Origin: an uncultured Flavobacteriales bacterium
Lineage (GTDB): Bacteria > Bacteroidota > Bacteroidia > Flavobacteriales_D > Parvicellaceae
DNA length: 64,000 nt
NCBI GenBank assembly: GCA_943787535.1
Contig: CALSMU010000006.1
Coordinates: forward strand, 62,001 to 126,000
Reading direction: 5' to 3'
Both the position numbers and the translations under genes were made by a program. This document shows, in pieces, positions 8,999 to 18,979 of the stretch (its first letter is position 1; each line of letters starts with the position of its first letter). Under the pieces are notes generated by a model. It was given only the letters and a program-made list of their open reading frames with translations. It ran no database searches and was not told the origin of the DNA.

Positions 8999-9032
8999 TG
9001 CAAATTACTAAATTGCATTTAAATCAGTCATA

Positions 9033-9040
9033 TATATTTG
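9033..9040 (+). promoter_or_regulatory. -7 box TATATTTG of tamL, leaderless spacing
   Basis: Exact TAnnTTTG match that ends five bases before the TTG at 9046. This is the same spacing as at ubiE, mnmA and a MATE gene, and it supports the TTG as the start codon. Confidence 0.5.
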
Positions 9041-9045
9041 CATTC

Positions 9046-11583
9046 TTGAAAAGGTTCCTTTTTAAATATTTCATTTACGCAATTTTTCTTTCGGGCATGT
9101 TTTCTTGTAGTCCGACAAAATATGTCCTTGAAGATGAATATTTATTGAATAGTAACAAAATATTATTTGCAGAAGATTCTATCGGTGCAAATAGTCAAAG
9201 TCAGCAAATTTCAATTGATGAATTGTATCCAATATTAAAGCAAAAACCAAACAGAAAAATTGGTTTTGGCTTAGTGAGGTTTCATTTGCGGATATATAGC
9301 CTTTCCAATGAAGATAGAATTCAAAAAAGAAAGTTGGTATATTTGAATAAGGCTGCCAAAAAGAATTTAAAAATTGATCTAAATAATGATAAGAGACGTG
9401 CTAAGGGTAAGCTTCCTAAGCAACATAAGGTCCCTAAAACAACCGTAGGAGAGGGGTTTAGGAATTCTGGAGAAGCACCGGTTATTCTCGATTCATTAAA
9501 AATACACAAATCAATAAAACAGCTTAATAATCAATTGATTAACAAGGGTTATTTTAATAATGAGGTTAAATACCAGGTGTCTTTTGGAAAACATCAAAAA
9601 GCTGAGGTATCTTACATTATTGCACAGGGGGCACCTTATACGATTAAGCAAATTGTGTATCAAATCAATGATTCTGTATTGTTAAGCTACATTCACAGTA
9701 TTTCTCAAGATTCGTATTTGAAAGTTGGCGAGAATTTCAATACTGATAAAATGGATTATGAGCGAACCCGGATAACAAAATATTTGTTAAATAATGGATA
9801 TCATTTCTTTAATAAGGAGTTTATCTACTTTAGAATAGATAGCGCGCTTGGTTCAAGGCAAGTAAATGTAATTTTAGGGATTCAGAATTATAAAGTAAAG
9901 GATGTGTTGACGGATTCTATTGTTGAGGTAAAACACAGGCAATATGAAATCAAGGAAGTTGATGTTGTGGTTGATTATGACTCTAAAGACGGTGTTGAAT
10001 CTGTAATTCAAAGGTATCAAAAAGTTGCTTTTGATGAGATTGATTTTTATTATAAGAAAAAATTAAGATATCATTTAAAAATGCTTCATGATGCTGTTTT
10101 AATAAATGAAGGTGAGCTTTACAATAAAGCGACTATAGAGGCTACGTATAGAAAATTTTCAGGATTAGGAATTTTTAAATCTGTTTCCGTTCAGTTTGAT
10201 ACGCTTAATGATGGTCTTCAAGCTAGAATTCTTTTGGAGCCTATGAAATCGCAAACCTTTAATGTTTCGTCTGACGGACTTCATAATAACGGTTTGTATG
10301 GTATTGAGGGCAGTATGACTTATGCACATAAGAATGTTTTCGGAGGTGCAGAAAGACTGCAAATAAGCTTTTCGGGAGGTTTAGAAGCACAAAAGTTGTT
10401 AATCGATGATGAATCGGATGATAATTTATTATCTAATGCAAATTTTAACACCATTGAGTTTGGACCCCGTATATCAATTGTTTTTCCTCGTTTTTTATTT
10501 CTAAATAAATACTTTACAAATAAAGCAAATGCTAAAACGGAGCTATCGACTTCATATAATTATCAGAAGAGACCTGATTTTACTAGAGGGGTTCAAGACA
10601 TTTCTATGACATGGGTATGGCATGAGAAAGCTCCTATTACATATAAGTTTACGCCTATTTCTTTGAGTGCTATCAGTATTACTAAGGAGCAGGCTTTTCA
10701 AGATAAAATTGATGCTATAAATGATGGATTTCTTGCAGCTAGTTACGACAATCACATAATTGCTGGAGGCAGATTGTCGTTTGAATACAATGGTCAGCAA
10801 TTAAAAAAGAGGAAAAATGTATTTTATACAAGTGCTACTATTGAAGGAGCGGGGAATGTTTTAAGAGGTGTTTATAAATACTCCAACCAATTAATTGATA
10901 CAACAACAAATAGCTATAGTTTATTTGGTATAAGGTTCGCACAATTTGTCAAAATTAACTTAGATACTCGTTATTACAGGCTTTTATCAAAAAAAACAAA
11001 AGTTGTATATCGAGTAGCTGCCGGAATAGGATTGCCTTTGAGTAATCTGTCGGAGGCATTGCCTTTTCAAAAAAGTTTCTTCGCTGGTGGGGCAAATGGC
11101 ATGAGAGCTTGGAAGGCTCGAACCCTAGGTCCGGGGGCCTATTATGATTCTACTGGAAGTTTCGATAAAATTGGTGATATCCAGTTGGAAAGTAATATTG
11201 AGTTCCGGTTTCCTTTAATTAGTTGGGTTGAAGGGGCTTTATTTGTTGATGCAGGTAATATTTGGCTCATTAATAGAGACTCTCTACGAACGGATGCGCA
11301 CTTTGAAGCTGATCGGTTTATTGGTGAAATTGCAATTGGAACGGGTATTGGGTTAAGAATGGATCTTGATTTTTTTGTGATTCGATTTGATCTTTCAATG
11401 CCTTTTAGAAATCCATCTTTACCAGCCTCCCAAAGATGGTTATTTCAGGGAGGGTTAAAAGAAGGGAGTAGTTATTTTGAATCCTTTTACGATGCAGAAA
11501 TAGGGCAGTATGTTGATGTGGAGATTGATAGGGGGCAGTTTTTTAAATTACAATTTAACTTGGGAATAGGTTATCCTTTCTAA
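9046..11583 (+). CDS. tamL: TamL-like lipidated outer membrane assembly protein
   Basis: About 845 residues from the TTG at 9046. The frame is open further upstream, but that part is antisense to the methyltransferase gene. From the TTG the product begins KRFLFKYFIYAIFLSGMFSC, a good lipoprotein signal peptide with Cys21, then SPTKYVLEDEYLL, the typical start of Bacteroidota TamA homologues carrying a lipid anchor. Repeated POTRA-like segments (about 60-420) precede a 16-strand Omp85 barrel; SFFAGGANGMRAWKARTLGPG near residue 680 is the conserved Omp85 loop motif, and the protein ends in a strand closing on YPF. Role by family: insertion of proteins into the outer membrane with TamB, which is not in this window. 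Confidence 0.85.
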   Translation: MKRFLFKYFIYAIFLSGMFSCSPTKYVLEDEYLLNSNKILFAEDSIGANSQSQQISIDELYPILKQKPNRKIGFGLVRFHLRIYSLSNEDRIQKRKLVYLNKAAKKNLKIDLNNDKRRAKGKLPKQHKVPKTTVGEGFRNSGEAPVILDSLKIHKSIKQLNNQLINKGYFNNEVKYQVSFGKHQKAEVSYIIAQGAPYTIKQIVYQINDSVLLSYIHSISQDSYLKVGENFNTDKMDYERTRITKYLLNNGYHFFNKEFIYFRIDSALGSRQVNVILGIQNYKVKDVLTDSIVEVKHRQYEIKEVDVVVDYDSKDGVESVIQRYQKVAFDEIDFYYKKKLRYHLKMLHDAVLINEGELYNKATIEATYRKFSGLGIFKSVSVQFDTLNDGLQARILLEPMKSQTFNVSSDGLHNNGLYGIEGSMTYAHKNVFGGAERLQISFSGGLEAQKLLIDDESDDNLLSNANFNTIEFGPRISIVFPRFLFLNKYFTNKANAKTELSTSYNYQKRPDFTRGVQDISMTWVWHEKAPITYKFTPISLSAISITKEQAFQDKIDAINDGFLAASYDNHIIAGGRLSFEYNGQQLKKRKNVFYTSATIEGAGNVLRGVYKYSNQLIDTTTNSYSLFGIRFAQFVKINLDTRYYRLLSKKTKVVYRVAAGIGLPLSNLSEALPFQKSFFAGGANGMRAWKARTLGPGAYYDSTGSFDKIGDIQLESNIEFRFPLISWVEGALFVDAGNIWLINRDSLRTDAHFEADRFIGEIAIGTGIGLRMDLDFFVIRFDLSMPFRNPSLPASQRWLFQGGLKEGSSYFESFYDAEIGQYVDVEIDRGQFFKLQFNLGIGYPF

Positions 11584-11620
11584 ATATTGTCGAAAAAGAA
11601 ATAACTTCAGAGATTATTCT

Positions 11621-11628
11621 TAGATTCG
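11621..11628 (+). promoter_or_regulatory. -7 box TAGATTCG of fbaB
   Basis: TAnnTTCG variant of the -7 box, 42 bases before the fbaB ATG. Confidence 0.45.
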
Positions 11629-11670
11629 CAGTCTTAAAATTAGCTAAATACAATAATAAAAATAAATACA

Positions 11671-12729
11671 ATGTCTAAAACAATTGATATACTAGGAACT
11701 AGTGCAGACGGATTGTTAAATCATGAATGTAAAGCGATAAGTAAAGACTTATTACATTTGCCGGGTAATGATTTTATTGAAAGGTGCTTTGTGCAAACGA
11801 ATAGAAATCCGCAGGTATTAAGGAATTTACAAGCGCTATATGGTACGGGGAGATTGGCAAATACAGGATATGTTTCTATTTTGCCAGTTGATCAAGGTAT
11901 AGAGCATTCTGCGGGCGCATCATTTGCACCAAACCCAATTTATTTTGATAGTGAAAAGATTGTTGAATTAGCCTATGAAGGAGGGTGTAATGCCGTGGCA
12001 TCAACTTTTGGAGTTTTAGCTTCCGTAAGCAGAAAGTACGCGCATAAGATACCTTTTATAGTTAAGTTAAACCATAATGAGATGTTAACGCACCCTGGTA
12101 CGTTTGAACAGATTATGTTTGGAAGTGTTGATGAAGCATGGAACTTAGGTGCTGCAGCTGTAGGTGCAACAATTTATTTTGGGTCTGAAGATAGCAATCG
12201 TCAAATAATTGAAGTTGCTGAAGCTTTCGAAAGAGCTCATGAATTGGGTATGGCTACAGTTTTATGGTGTTATCTTAGAAATAGCGATTTTAAAAAGAAT
12301 GGGGTTGATTACCATGTCGCTACGGATATTACAGCTCAGGCAAATCATTTAGGAGTAACTATTCAGGCAGATATTATCAAACAGAAATTACCAGAAAATA
12401 ACGGAGGTTATACAAATATTAATTTTGGAAAAACACATCCTAATGTATATTCTGAATTGACAACAGATCATATGATTGATCTATGTCGTTACCAAGTAGC
12501 TAACTGTTACATGGGAAGAAACGGATTGATTAATTCTGGTGGAGCTTCAACTGGTGATGGTAAATCTGATTTACAACAGGCTGTTATGACTGCTGTAGTA
12601 AATAAGAGAGCAGGAGGACATGGGTTGATATCTGGAAGAAAAGCTTTCCAAAAAGATATGAAAGATGGAATTAGTTTACTGAATTCAATCCAAGATGTTT
12701 ATTTGGATGAAAGTATAACAATAGCTTAA
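11671..12729 (+). CDS. fbaB: Class I fructose-bisphosphate aldolase, FbaB/DhnA type
   Basis: 352 residues. It catalyses reversible cleavage of fructose 1,6-bisphosphate in glycolysis and gluconeogenesis. FbaB landmarks are [30 protein letters not shown] and [10 protein letters not shown]. Lys237 in [12 protein letters not shown] is the expected Schiff-base lysine. The C-terminal phosphate-binding part includes [18 protein letters not shown]. This is the DhnA-like class I enzyme, not the zinc-dependent class II enzyme. It stands 70 bases upstream of accD. Confidence 0.93.
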   Translation: MSKTIDILGTSADGLLNHECKAISKDLLHLPGNDFIERCFVQTNRNPQVLRNLQALYGTGRLANTGYVSILPVDQGIEHSAGASFAPNPIYFDSEKIVELAYEGGCNAVASTFGVLASVSRKYAHKIPFIVKLNHNEMLTHPGTFEQIMFGSVDEAWNLGAAAVGATIYFGSEDSNRQIIEVAEAFERAHELGMATVLWCYLRNSDFKKNGVDYHVATDITAQANHLGVTIQADIIKQKLPENNGGYTNINFGKTHPNVYSELTTDHMIDLCRYQVANCYMGRNGLINSGGASTGDGKSDLQQAVMTAVVNKRAGGHGLISGRKAFQKDMKDGISLLNSIQDVYLDESITIA

Positions 12730-12798
12730 TAATGTTTAATTATAGACATGGCTCAAAGTCTTTTGGCTCTGCGTCCATTGTCCTGAAGTTTAAAAAAT

Positions 12799-13641
12799 AT
12801 GGCTTGGTTTAAGAGAAAACAAAAAGGTGTTGTTACGGCAACAAAAGATAAGAAAGAAACTCCTGACGGATTTTGGGTAAAAACTCCTGGAGGAGACGTG
12901 ATTGAAACCAAAGAGTTGCATGCTAATCAGTTTGTGACACCTAAAGAAGGCTTTCATACGCGTATTGGTTCTAAGGAATATTTTGAAATCATTTTTGATG
13001 AGAATAATTACAAAGAGTTAGATGCTAATCTTGAGTCTGGTGATCCATTGAAGTTTGAGGATACTAAAAAATATACTGATAGAATTACTGCTACCCAGAA
13101 GAAAAGTGGCTTGAAAGATGCTGTAGCATCTGCTTATGGTAAATCATCGGGTAATGATTTGGTTGTGGCTTGTATGGACTTTGCTTTTATCGGTGGTTCG
13201 ATGGGTTCGGTAGTGGGAGAAAAGATAGCTAGAGCAATAGAATATGCAATTAAGAAAAGGTGTCCATTTATGATGATTTCTAAATCTGGTGGAGCTAGAA
13301 TGATGGAAGCTGGTTTTTCTCTGATGCAAATGGCTAAAACTTCTGCTAGACTTACTCAGTTGGCTGATGCTAAACAACCGTATATTTCGTATTTGACTGA
13401 TCCTACTACTGGAGGAATTACAGCTTCATTTGCTATGTTGGGAGATATTAATATTGCTGAGCCTGGTGCCCTGATTGCTTTTGCGGGACCACGAGTAGTG
13501 AAAGAAACGATAGGTAAAGATTTACCAGAAGGGTTCCAGACTTCTGAATTCTTATTAGAGCACGGCTTTTTGGACTTCATTGTTGATAGACGAGAAATGA
13601 AGCAAAGACTTGCGCTTGCTATAAAATTGTTTAAGAATTAG
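12799..13641 (+). CDS. accD: Acetyl-CoA carboxylase carboxyltransferase beta subunit, zinc finger lost
   Basis: 280 residues. It transfers the carboxyl group from biotin to acetyl-CoA, with AccA, in fatty acid synthesis. The crotonase-like core is intact: FKFE-type start [92 protein letters not shown]. The N-terminal zinc ribbon is present in outline ([20 protein letters not shown], then VTPKEGFH), but all four cysteines are replaced: Thr29, Gly32, Thr47 and Glu50. Other flavobacterial AccD proteins, as I remember them, also lack these cysteines, so this is probably a lineage trait rather than damage. Confidence 0.95.
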   Translation: MAWFKRKQKGVVTATKDKKETPDGFWVKTPGGDVIETKELHANQFVTPKEGFHTRIGSKEYFEIIFDENNYKELDANLESGDPLKFEDTKKYTDRITATQKKSGLKDAVASAYGKSSGNDLVVACMDFAFIGGSMGSVVGEKIARAIEYAIKKRCPFMMISKSGGARMMEAGFSLMQMAKTSARLTQLADAKQPYISYLTDPTTGGITASFAMLGDINIAEPGALIAFAGPRVVKETIGKDLPEGFQTSEFLLEHGFLDFIVDRREMKQRLALAIKLFKN

Positions 13642-13663
13642 TGATAATTAGAAAATAAAGAAT

Positions 13664-13671
13664 TATCTTCG
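13664..13671 (+). promoter_or_regulatory. -7 box TATCTTCG of rpsO
   Basis: TAnnTTCG variant 47 bases before the rpsO ATG. It overlaps one arm of a short inverted repeat (GATAATT at 13643 with AATTATC at 13661). Confidence 0.45.
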
Positions 13672-13718
13672 CTGCCGAATTAACAAAATCACATAACAAT
13701 TACTAAAAGTATTGCAAG

Positions 13719-13988
13719 ATGTATTTAACAGAAGAAAAGAAAAAAGAGGTTTTTAAAAAACACAACAAAAATGAGAAAGACACGGGGACTGCTGAAGGGC
13801 AAATCGCTTTATTCTCATTAAGAATTGCGCACTTAACTGAGCACTTGAAAAAAAACAAAAAAGATTTTAATACACAAAGAGCTTTGGTTCTTTTGGTTGG
13901 TAAAAGAAGGAATCACCTTGATTACCTCAAGAAAAAAGACATTACTCGTTACAGAGCTATTGTTAAGGAATTGGCCTTAAGAAGATAA
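13719..13988 (+). CDS. rpsO: 30S ribosomal protein S15
   Basis: 89 residues, the exact usual length. Family features are the N-terminal helix, DTGTAEGQIALFSLRIAHLTEHLKKNKKDFNTQRALVLLVGKRRNHLDYLKKKD, and a C-terminal RYRAIVKELALRR. S15 binds 16S rRNA early in 30S assembly. The rpsO-pnp order is conserved in many bacteria. A terminator-like hairpin separates the two genes here, so pnp probably also has its own promoter. Confidence 0.97.
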   Translation: MYLTEEKKKEVFKKHNKNEKDTGTAEGQIALFSLRIAHLTEHLKKNKKDFNTQRALVLLVGKRRNHLDYLKKKDITRYRAIVKELALRR

Positions 13989-14027
13989 TGAATTATAATC
14001 GACTAAGAGAAGTTGGTTAATAGTATT

Positions 14028-14067
14028 GGAGGGACTGTTACGTTATTGTAATAGTCCCTTCTTTGTT
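14028..14067 (+). terminator. Terminator after rpsO
   Basis: GGGACTGTTAC (14031-14041) pairs with GTAATAGTCCC (14048-14058), with one G-T wobble and a six-base loop. It is followed by the T-rich TTCTTTGTT and sits 40 bases after the rpsO stop. Confidence 0.7.
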
Positions 14068-14106
14068 AAAACTGGACAAAATAATTTAGTGTTTTGTCTA
14101 TTAATT

Positions 14107-14171
14107 TAGAAGCTCCGCTTCTAGAGTCTATTTTAAATATAAACCCTCAATTTTGGAAGATGAAAATTGAG
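14107..14171 (+). promoter_or_regulatory. Two hairpins in the pnp leader
   Basis: TAGAAGC (14107-14113) pairs with GCTTCTA (14117-14123), and CTCAATTTT (14146-14154) pairs perfectly with AAAATTGAG (14163-14171). The second ends 14 bases before the pnp ATG. Neither is followed by a T run, so they are not terminators. In Escherichia coli a leader stem lets PNPase control its own mRNA; a similar role here is only an inference. Confidence 0.45.
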
Positions 14172-14185
14172 ATAAAAACAGAAAA

Positions 14186-16324
14186 ATGAATATAGTAAAC
14201 AAAACAATTGATTTAGGTGATGGTAAAGTGATTCACATCGAATCAGGTAAACTTGCTAAACAAGCCGATGGTGCTGTTGTAGTAAGGTTAGATGATACAA
14301 TGTTGCTTGCAACAATCGTATCTAGTAAAGATGCTAGAGAAGGAGTTGATTTTCTTCCTTTAACAGTAGATTACAGAGAGAAATTTGCTTCTACAGGTAA
14401 GTTTCCAGGAGGTTTCTTAAAAAGAGAGACACGTCCAAGTGATGATGAAATTTTAACTATGCGTTTAGTGGATAGAGCACTTAGACCATTGTTTCCAGAT
14501 GACTATCATGCAGGAACCCAAGTTATGGTTCAATTGATGTCTGCTGATAAGAAAAATATTCCAGATGCACTAGTTTGTTTAGCTGCATCAGCTGCAATTG
14601 CAGTTTCTGATATTCCTTTCAACGGACCAGTTTCTGAAGTTAGAGTATCTAAAAAAGATGGTAAATATACAATCAACCCAACTTTCGAAGAGTTAAAAGG
14701 TGCAGAATTGGATATGATGATTGCAGGAACACTTGATAGTGTTGTAATGGTAGAAGGTGAGATGGCTGAGGTTTCTGAAGCTGACATGCTTGAAGCAATT
14801 AAAGAAGCTCACAAAGCAATTAAGGTTCACTGTCAAGTGCAGATGGAGTTAGCTTCTGAAGTTCCTTCTTCAAAAGTGAAAAGAGAATACAGTCATGAAA
14901 ACCACAATGATGAATTGAGGGCTAAGATTAAGGATATGGCTTATCAAAAGTATTATGATATTACTGCTCAAGGATTGTCTGATCGTTACGAACGTAATAG
15001 ACAATATTCTGAGGTTAAGGATGCTATAAAAGCCGAATTAAGTGAAGAGGAATTAGGTGAAGAGCAGGTAGGAGCTTACATAAAAGGAGCAATGAAATCT
15101 GCAATTCGTCAAGTTGTTTTAGATTCTTCAAATAGAATGGATGGACGTGCAATGGATGAGATAAGACCTATCTGGAGTGAAGTAGGTTATTTGCCAGGTT
15201 GTCATGGTTCTGCATTGTTCCAAAGAGGTGAAACACAGTCTCTTACAACACTTACCTTAGGCAGTAGTTTAGATGTTCAAAGAAAAGATGGAGCGTTAGT
15301 TGCAGGTGAAGATACTTTCTTGTTGCACTATAATTTCCCTCCTTTTTCTACTGGAGAAGAAAGACCGATTAGAGGAATTAGCCGTAGAGAAGTTGGACAT
15401 GGTAACTTAGCTTATAGAGCTTTGAAATCTCAATTACCAGATGCAGTTGATAATCCTTATACAATTAGATTAGTTTCTGAAATATTAGAATCAAATGGCT
15501 CGTCTTCAATGGCAACTGTTTGTGCCGGTACTTTAGCTTTATTAGATGGTGGTATCAAGATGAAAAAACCAGTTTCTGGAATTGCAATGGGATTAATTTC
15601 TGATGGTAAAACTTACAAAGTACTTTCTGATATCTTAGGAGATGAAGATCACTTAGGTGATATGGATTTCAAAGTAACAGGTACTGCTGATGGTATTACT
15701 GCTTGTCAAATGGATATTAAGATTGATGGTTTAGATTACTCAATGCTTGAAGATGCATTGAATCAAGCCAAAGCAGGTCGTTTACATATCTTAGGAAAGA
15801 TTATGGAAACAATGTCTGCACCTCGTGAAGATTATAAAGCACACGTTCCAAGAATTCAGAAAATCGAAGTTCCTAGTGATGCGATTGGTGGAATCATTGG
15901 AAAAGGTGGTGAAACTATCCAAGCGATGCAAGCGGATACCAATACTAAAATTTCTATTGGAGACGAAGATGAGAATGGAAATGCATTGGTAGAGATTTTC
16001 TCTGAAGATGCAGAAGGAATGGATGAGGCATTAAAAAGAATTAACGCTATTGCTTTTCCTCCAGTTGCTGAAGTAGGAGAGACATACTCTGGTAAGGTTA
16101 AGAACATTGTTGCTTTTGGAGCATTTGTTGAAATTCTTCCAGGTCAAGATGCATTATTGCATGTTTCTGAAATAGCATGGGAAAGAGTTGAAAAACCAGA
16201 GGACTACTTAAAACAAGGTCAAGAAATTGAAGTTAAAGTTATTGGTAAAGATCCAAGAAACGGAAAATTGAAAATTTCAAGAAAAGCTCTTTTACCTAAG
16301 CCAGAGGCCAAACCTCAGGATTAA
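14186..16324 (+). CDS. pnp: Polyribonucleotide nucleotidyltransferase
   Basis: 712 residues, normal length. PNPase degrades RNA 3' to 5' by phosphorolysis. The domain order is: first RNase PH domain (about 5-230), alpha-helical linker, second RNase PH domain (about 310-540, with [15 protein letters not shown] and the active-site region [20 protein letters not shown]), KH domain (about 560-620, with [13 protein letters not shown]) and S1 domain (about 630-700, [30 protein letters not shown]). It lies between rpsO and rpoD. It has its own terminator, and its leader carries two hairpins. Confidence 0.97.
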   Translation: MNIVNKTIDLGDGKVIHIESGKLAKQADGAVVVRLDDTMLLATIVSSKDAREGVDFLPLTVDYREKFASTGKFPGGFLKRETRPSDDEILTMRLVDRALRPLFPDDYHAGTQVMVQLMSADKKNIPDALVCLAASAAIAVSDIPFNGPVSEVRVSKKDGKYTINPTFEELKGAELDMMIAGTLDSVVMVEGEMAEVSEADMLEAIKEAHKAIKVHCQVQMELASEVPSSKVKREYSHENHNDELRAKIKDMAYQKYYDITAQGLSDRYERNRQYSEVKDAIKAELSEEELGEEQVGAYIKGAMKSAIRQVVLDSSNRMDGRAMDEIRPIWSEVGYLPGCHGSALFQRGETQSLTTLTLGSSLDVQRKDGALVAGEDTFLLHYNFPPFSTGEERPIRGISRREVGHGNLAYRALKSQLPDAVDNPYTIRLVSEILESNGSSSMATVCAGTLALLDGGIKMKKPVSGIAMGLISDGKTYKVLSDILGDEDHLGDMDFKVTGTADGITACQMDIKIDGLDYSMLEDALNQAKAGRLHILGKIMETMSAPREDYKAHVPRIQKIEVPSDAIGGIIGKGGETIQAMQADTNTKISIGDEDENGNALVEIFSEDAEGMDEALKRINAIAFPPVAEVGETYSGKVKNIVAFGAFVEILPGQDALLHVSEIAWERVEKPEDYLKQGQEIEVKVIGKDPRNGKLKISRKALLPKPEAKPQD

Positions 16325-16344
16325 ATACAGATAAATAATCAAAT

Positions 16345-16381
16345 GAAACCACTTTTCTTAGGAAAGGTGGTTTCTTTTTTT
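16345..16381 (+). terminator. Terminator after pnp
   Basis: GAAACCACTTTTC (16345-16357) pairs with GAAAGGTGGTTTC (16362-16374), 13 base pairs with one T-G wobble, followed by seven T. It starts 21 bases after the pnp stop. Confidence 0.9.
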
Positions 16382-16574
16382 GTAACAATTAGTTATTATT
16401 CGCCTCAAAACAGGCGTTCTATATATGATCCCCATGCTGTTTCATCGATTTACTGATAAATAAAGCTAACTTTTTGAAACTTATACAAATAATGTTTCGT
16501 TAGGAGGTCTGTGCTTAGCTAGGGAACTAACAAAAGTACACTTTTGATATTATAAGTAACCACTAAATTAAAAC

Positions 16575-17441
16575 ATGAGACAACTAAAAATAACCAAACA
16601 AGTAACAAATCGTGAAACCGCTTCTTTAGATAAGTATCTTCAGGAAATTGGGCGCGTAGATTTGATTACTGCTCAAGAAGAGGTTGAACTAGCGCAAAGA
16701 ATTAAAGCTGGTGATGAAGTGGCTCTCGAGAAGCTTGTCAAAGCAAACCTTAGGTTTGTTGTTTCTGTTTCTAAACAATACCAGAACCAAGGGTTAACAC
16801 TTCCTGATTTAATTAATGAAGGAAATCTTGGTTTGATCAAGGCTGCACAGCGTTTCGATGAAACAAGAGGGTTTAAATTTATATCTTATGCTGTCTGGTG
16901 GATTCGTCAATCAATATTACAAGCTCTAGCAGAGCAATCTAGAATTGTACGTTTGCCATTAAATAAGATAGGTTCTATTAATAAGATAAACAAAGCGTTT
17001 TCTTCTTTGGAGCAAACATATGGTAGACCTCCAACGGTTCAAGAAATTGCTGATGAATTAGAGATTACTGAAAATGAAGTGAAACAATCAATGGAGAATG
17101 CAGGTAGACACTTGTCTATGGATGCTCCTTTGAAAGATGAAGATGGAAGTAGTAATATGTATGAAGTAATGGAGTCAAACTCTAATCCAAAACCGGATAG
17201 AGAATTGATGAATGAGTCATTGCGTAAGGAAATCGAAAGATCTTTAACTACTCTTACGGTTAGGGAAGCAGATGTTGTTCGTCTATACTTTGGGTTGAGC
17301 GGAGCACATCCAATGACATTGGAAGAAATCGGAGAGCGTTTTGATTTAACAAGAGAAAGAGTTCGTCAGATTAAAGAAAAAGCCATAAGAAGACTAAAGC
17401 ATACTTCTCGAAGTAAAATGCTAAAAACATACTTGGGTTAA
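16575..17441 (+). CDS. rpoD: Primary RNA polymerase sigma factor, RpoD/SigA
   Basis: 288 residues, the short form usual in Bacteroidota: region 1.1 and the non-conserved insert are absent. Region 1.2 is [27 protein letters not shown]. Region 2 is [16 protein letters not shown] through [25 protein letters not shown]. Region 3 is [18 protein letters not shown] through the degenerate acidic linker, and region 4 ends with a helix-turn-helix, [28 protein letters not shown]. It directs housekeeping transcription from the TAnnTTTG promoters seen throughout this window. The leader of about 250 bases upstream has no obvious terminator or riboswitch beyond the pnp terminator. Confidence 0.95.
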   Translation: MRQLKITKQVTNRETASLDKYLQEIGRVDLITAQEEVELAQRIKAGDEVALEKLVKANLRFVVSVSKQYQNQGLTLPDLINEGNLGLIKAAQRFDETRGFKFISYAVWWIRQSILQALAEQSRIVRLPLNKIGSINKINKAFSSLEQTYGRPPTVQEIADELEITENEVKQSMENAGRHLSMDAPLKDEDGSSNMYEVMESNSNPKPDRELMNESLRKEIERSLTTLTVREADVVRLYFGLSGAHPMTLEEIGERFDLTRERVRQIKEKAIRRLKHTSRSKMLKTYLG

Positions 17442-17460
17442 CAATTTGTTAATTACTCTT

Positions 17461-17504
17461 AAAAAAAGCCTCATTCCGATTGCTATCGGAATGAGGCTTT
17501 TTTT
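17461..17504. terminator. Strong bidirectional terminator after rpoD
   Basis: A perfect 20-base-pair stem (17461-17480 with 17485-17504) around the loop TGCT, with A7 on the left and T7 on the right. It lies 19 bases after the rpoD stop and 25 bases before the rpe start, so rpe needs its own promoter. A near-match box, TTTCTTTG, lies at 17506-17513. Confidence 0.95.
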
Positions 17505-17529
17505 GTTTCTTTGTGCAAAGAATAAAACT

Positions 17530-18180
17530 ATGAGCCATTTAATATCTCCATCACTATTAGCATCGGACTTTGCTAATTTACAATCCGAATGCGAAATGCT
17601 TAACAAAAGTGAGGCCGATTGGTATCATTTAGATGTTATGGATGGTTTATTTGTTCCTAATATTTCTTTCGGAATGCCTGTTATAGCTTCAATTAATAAG
17701 CACACTTTAAAACCATTAGATGTACATTTAATGATAGAGAATCCGGATAGCTATATTAAAGACTTTAAAGCAGCCGGAGCGAATATTTTGACGGTTCATT
17801 ATGAAGCATGTACCCATTTGCATAAAACAATACATTCAATAAAAGAGGAAGGAATGAAAGCGGGAGTAGCATTAAATCCGCATACTTCAGTTGAACTATT
17901 AGAAGGTATTATTCATGATATTGATTTGGTGCTTATAATGTCTGTTAACCCTGGTTTTGGTGGTCAGAAGTTTATTGAATCTACTTACGAAAAAGTTAGA
18001 AAGATGAAAGCCCTAATTACTAAAAATGGAGCTGAAACGAAAATTGAAATTGATGGAGGAGTAACTGCAGCCAATGCTAAAAAATTGATTGACGCTGGAG
18101 CAGATGTTTTGGTTGCAGGAAGTTTTGTATTCAAATCGGATAATCCTTTACAAACAATTGCAGACTTAAAAAACGTATAA
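17530..18180 (+). CDS. rpe: Ribulose-phosphate 3-epimerase
   Basis: 216 residues from the ATG at 17530. The frame is open back to 17446, but that part is translated terminator stem. It interconverts ribulose 5-phosphate and xylulose 5-phosphate in the pentose phosphate pathway. TIM-barrel motifs are SPSLLASDFANL, WYHLDVMDGLFVPNISFG with the catalytic aspartate, DVHLMIENP, MSVNPGFGGQKF and the closing EIDGGVTAANAKKLIDAGADVLVAGSFVF, which contains the second catalytic aspartate. The length matches the family. It ends eight bases before the convergent HAD gene. Confidence 0.96.
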   Translation: MSHLISPSLLASDFANLQSECEMLNKSEADWYHLDVMDGLFVPNISFGMPVIASINKHTLKPLDVHLMIENPDSYIKDFKAAGANILTVHYEACTHLHKTIHSIKEEGMKAGVALNPHTSVELLEGIIHDIDLVLIMSVNPGFGGQKFIESTYEKVRKMKALITKNGAETKIEIDGGVTAANAKKLIDAGADVLVAGSFVFKSDNPLQTIADLKNV

Positions 18181-18188
18181 AGAATTTT

Positions 18189-18833
18189 TTAAAGCAAATT
18201 AAGTTTAAAATCAGAAAGAGATTTTAATTTCATTGTCGAAATAGTGTGCCAAGAGGCATTTAAGTCTTTTTTTTCGGGTATTACGATCACTTTCATTCTA
18301 GCTGCTAGAGCTGCGATCATTCCATATTTGGAATCTTCAAAAACAATACATTCCTCAGGATTAACTCTTAATTTTTGGGCTGTTGAGATAAATACCTGTG
18401 GATGTGGTTTTCCATAGCTTTCAAATTCAGCAGAATGGATTACTGCGAAGTACTTTGCTATTTCAAGTTTCTGCACTACGTTTCCAATAATTTTCATGGA
18501 TGAGGATGAAGCAATAGCCATAGGAACCTTTTTTTTATGGAGTGACTTTAATGTTTCATAAACACCATCCATGGCTTTTCCTTTTTCAAGTATTAATTTA
18601 ATAAGTTCCTCTACAATTTGGTCAGCCACTTCATCGATCGATGGGGAAGTCCATTTAAATTGCTTATGCCAGAATAAGACTACTTCGTCAATTCGCATGC
18701 CCATTGTTTTACGACACATTTTGTCATTGAACTCTAGTCCAATTGAAGTGAATACTTTTATTTCGGCCTCTCTCCATAGTGGCTCCGAATCAATCAGAAG
18801 GCCATCCATATCAAAAATTACAGCTTTTACCAT
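18189..18833 (-). CDS. HAD superfamily sugar-phosphate phosphatase
   Basis: 214 residues. HAD motifs in order are FDMDGLLIDSEPLW (nucleophile and acid aspartates), IASSSS (motif II), the lysine of GKPHPQVF, and VFEDSKYGMIAA (motif III). The helical cap between residues 15 and 80 makes it a subfamily IA enzyme, of the beta-phosphoglucomutase / hexitol-phosphatase (HxpB, YniC) type. The DSEPLWREAE motif fits the hexitol phosphatase branch, but substrates in this family are broad and cannot be fixed from sequence. Confidence 0.88.
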   Translation of the reverse strand: MVKAVIFDMDGLLIDSEPLWREAEIKVFTSIGLEFNDKMCRKTMGMRIDEVVLFWHKQFKWTSPSIDEVADQIVEELIKLILEKGKAMDGVYETLKSLHKKKVPMAIASSSSMKIIGNVVQKLEIAKYFAVIHSAEFESYGKPHPQVFISTAQKLRVNPEECIVFEDSKYGMIAALAARMKVIVIPEKKDLNASWHTISTMKLKSLSDFKLNLL

Positions 18834-18847
18834 TATATAATTTAACG

Positions 18848-18855
18848 CGAAGATA
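18848..18855 (-). promoter_or_regulatory. -7 box TATCTTCG of the HAD gene
   Basis: TAnnTTCG variant on the minus strand, 14 bases before the start codon. Confidence 0.5.
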
Positions 18856-18914
18856 TTGATTTAAGTGTTTCTTTATCTCTATGAAAGAATTCTATCTATT
18901 ATTTCACTATTGTA

Positions 18915-18956
18915 AAACAAAAAAACCGCTATTTCAATTTTCAAATAGCGGTTTTT
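18915..18956 (-). terminator. Terminator after pruA
   Basis: AAAAACCGCTATTT (18921-18934) pairs perfectly with AAATAGCGGTTTTT (18943-18956). On the minus strand the stem is followed by a T-rich run. It lies 23 bases past the pruA stop. Confidence 0.9.
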
Positions 18957-18979
18957 AGTAATAATAAATCAGTAGTTAT

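Noticed and set aside
8845..9045. N-terminal extension of the TamL-like protein
   Set aside because: This part is antisense to the methyltransferase gene, and a lipoprotein signal peptide begins only at the TTG at 9046.
12730..12798. Imperfect dyad (GACATGG with CCATTGTC) before accD
   Set aside because: The pairing needs a bulge, the loop is large and no T run follows, so it is neither a convincing terminator nor an operator.
16325..16574. Possible regulatory RNA in the leader of rpoD
   Set aside because: Apart from the pnp terminator I saw no stable hairpin, repeat or known riboswitch motif; the purine-rich AGGAGGTC by itself is not evidence.
17446..17529. N-terminal extension of Rpe
   Set aside because: It is a translation of the rpoD terminator stem. 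The conserved Rpe start MSHLISPSLLASDF begins at 17530.
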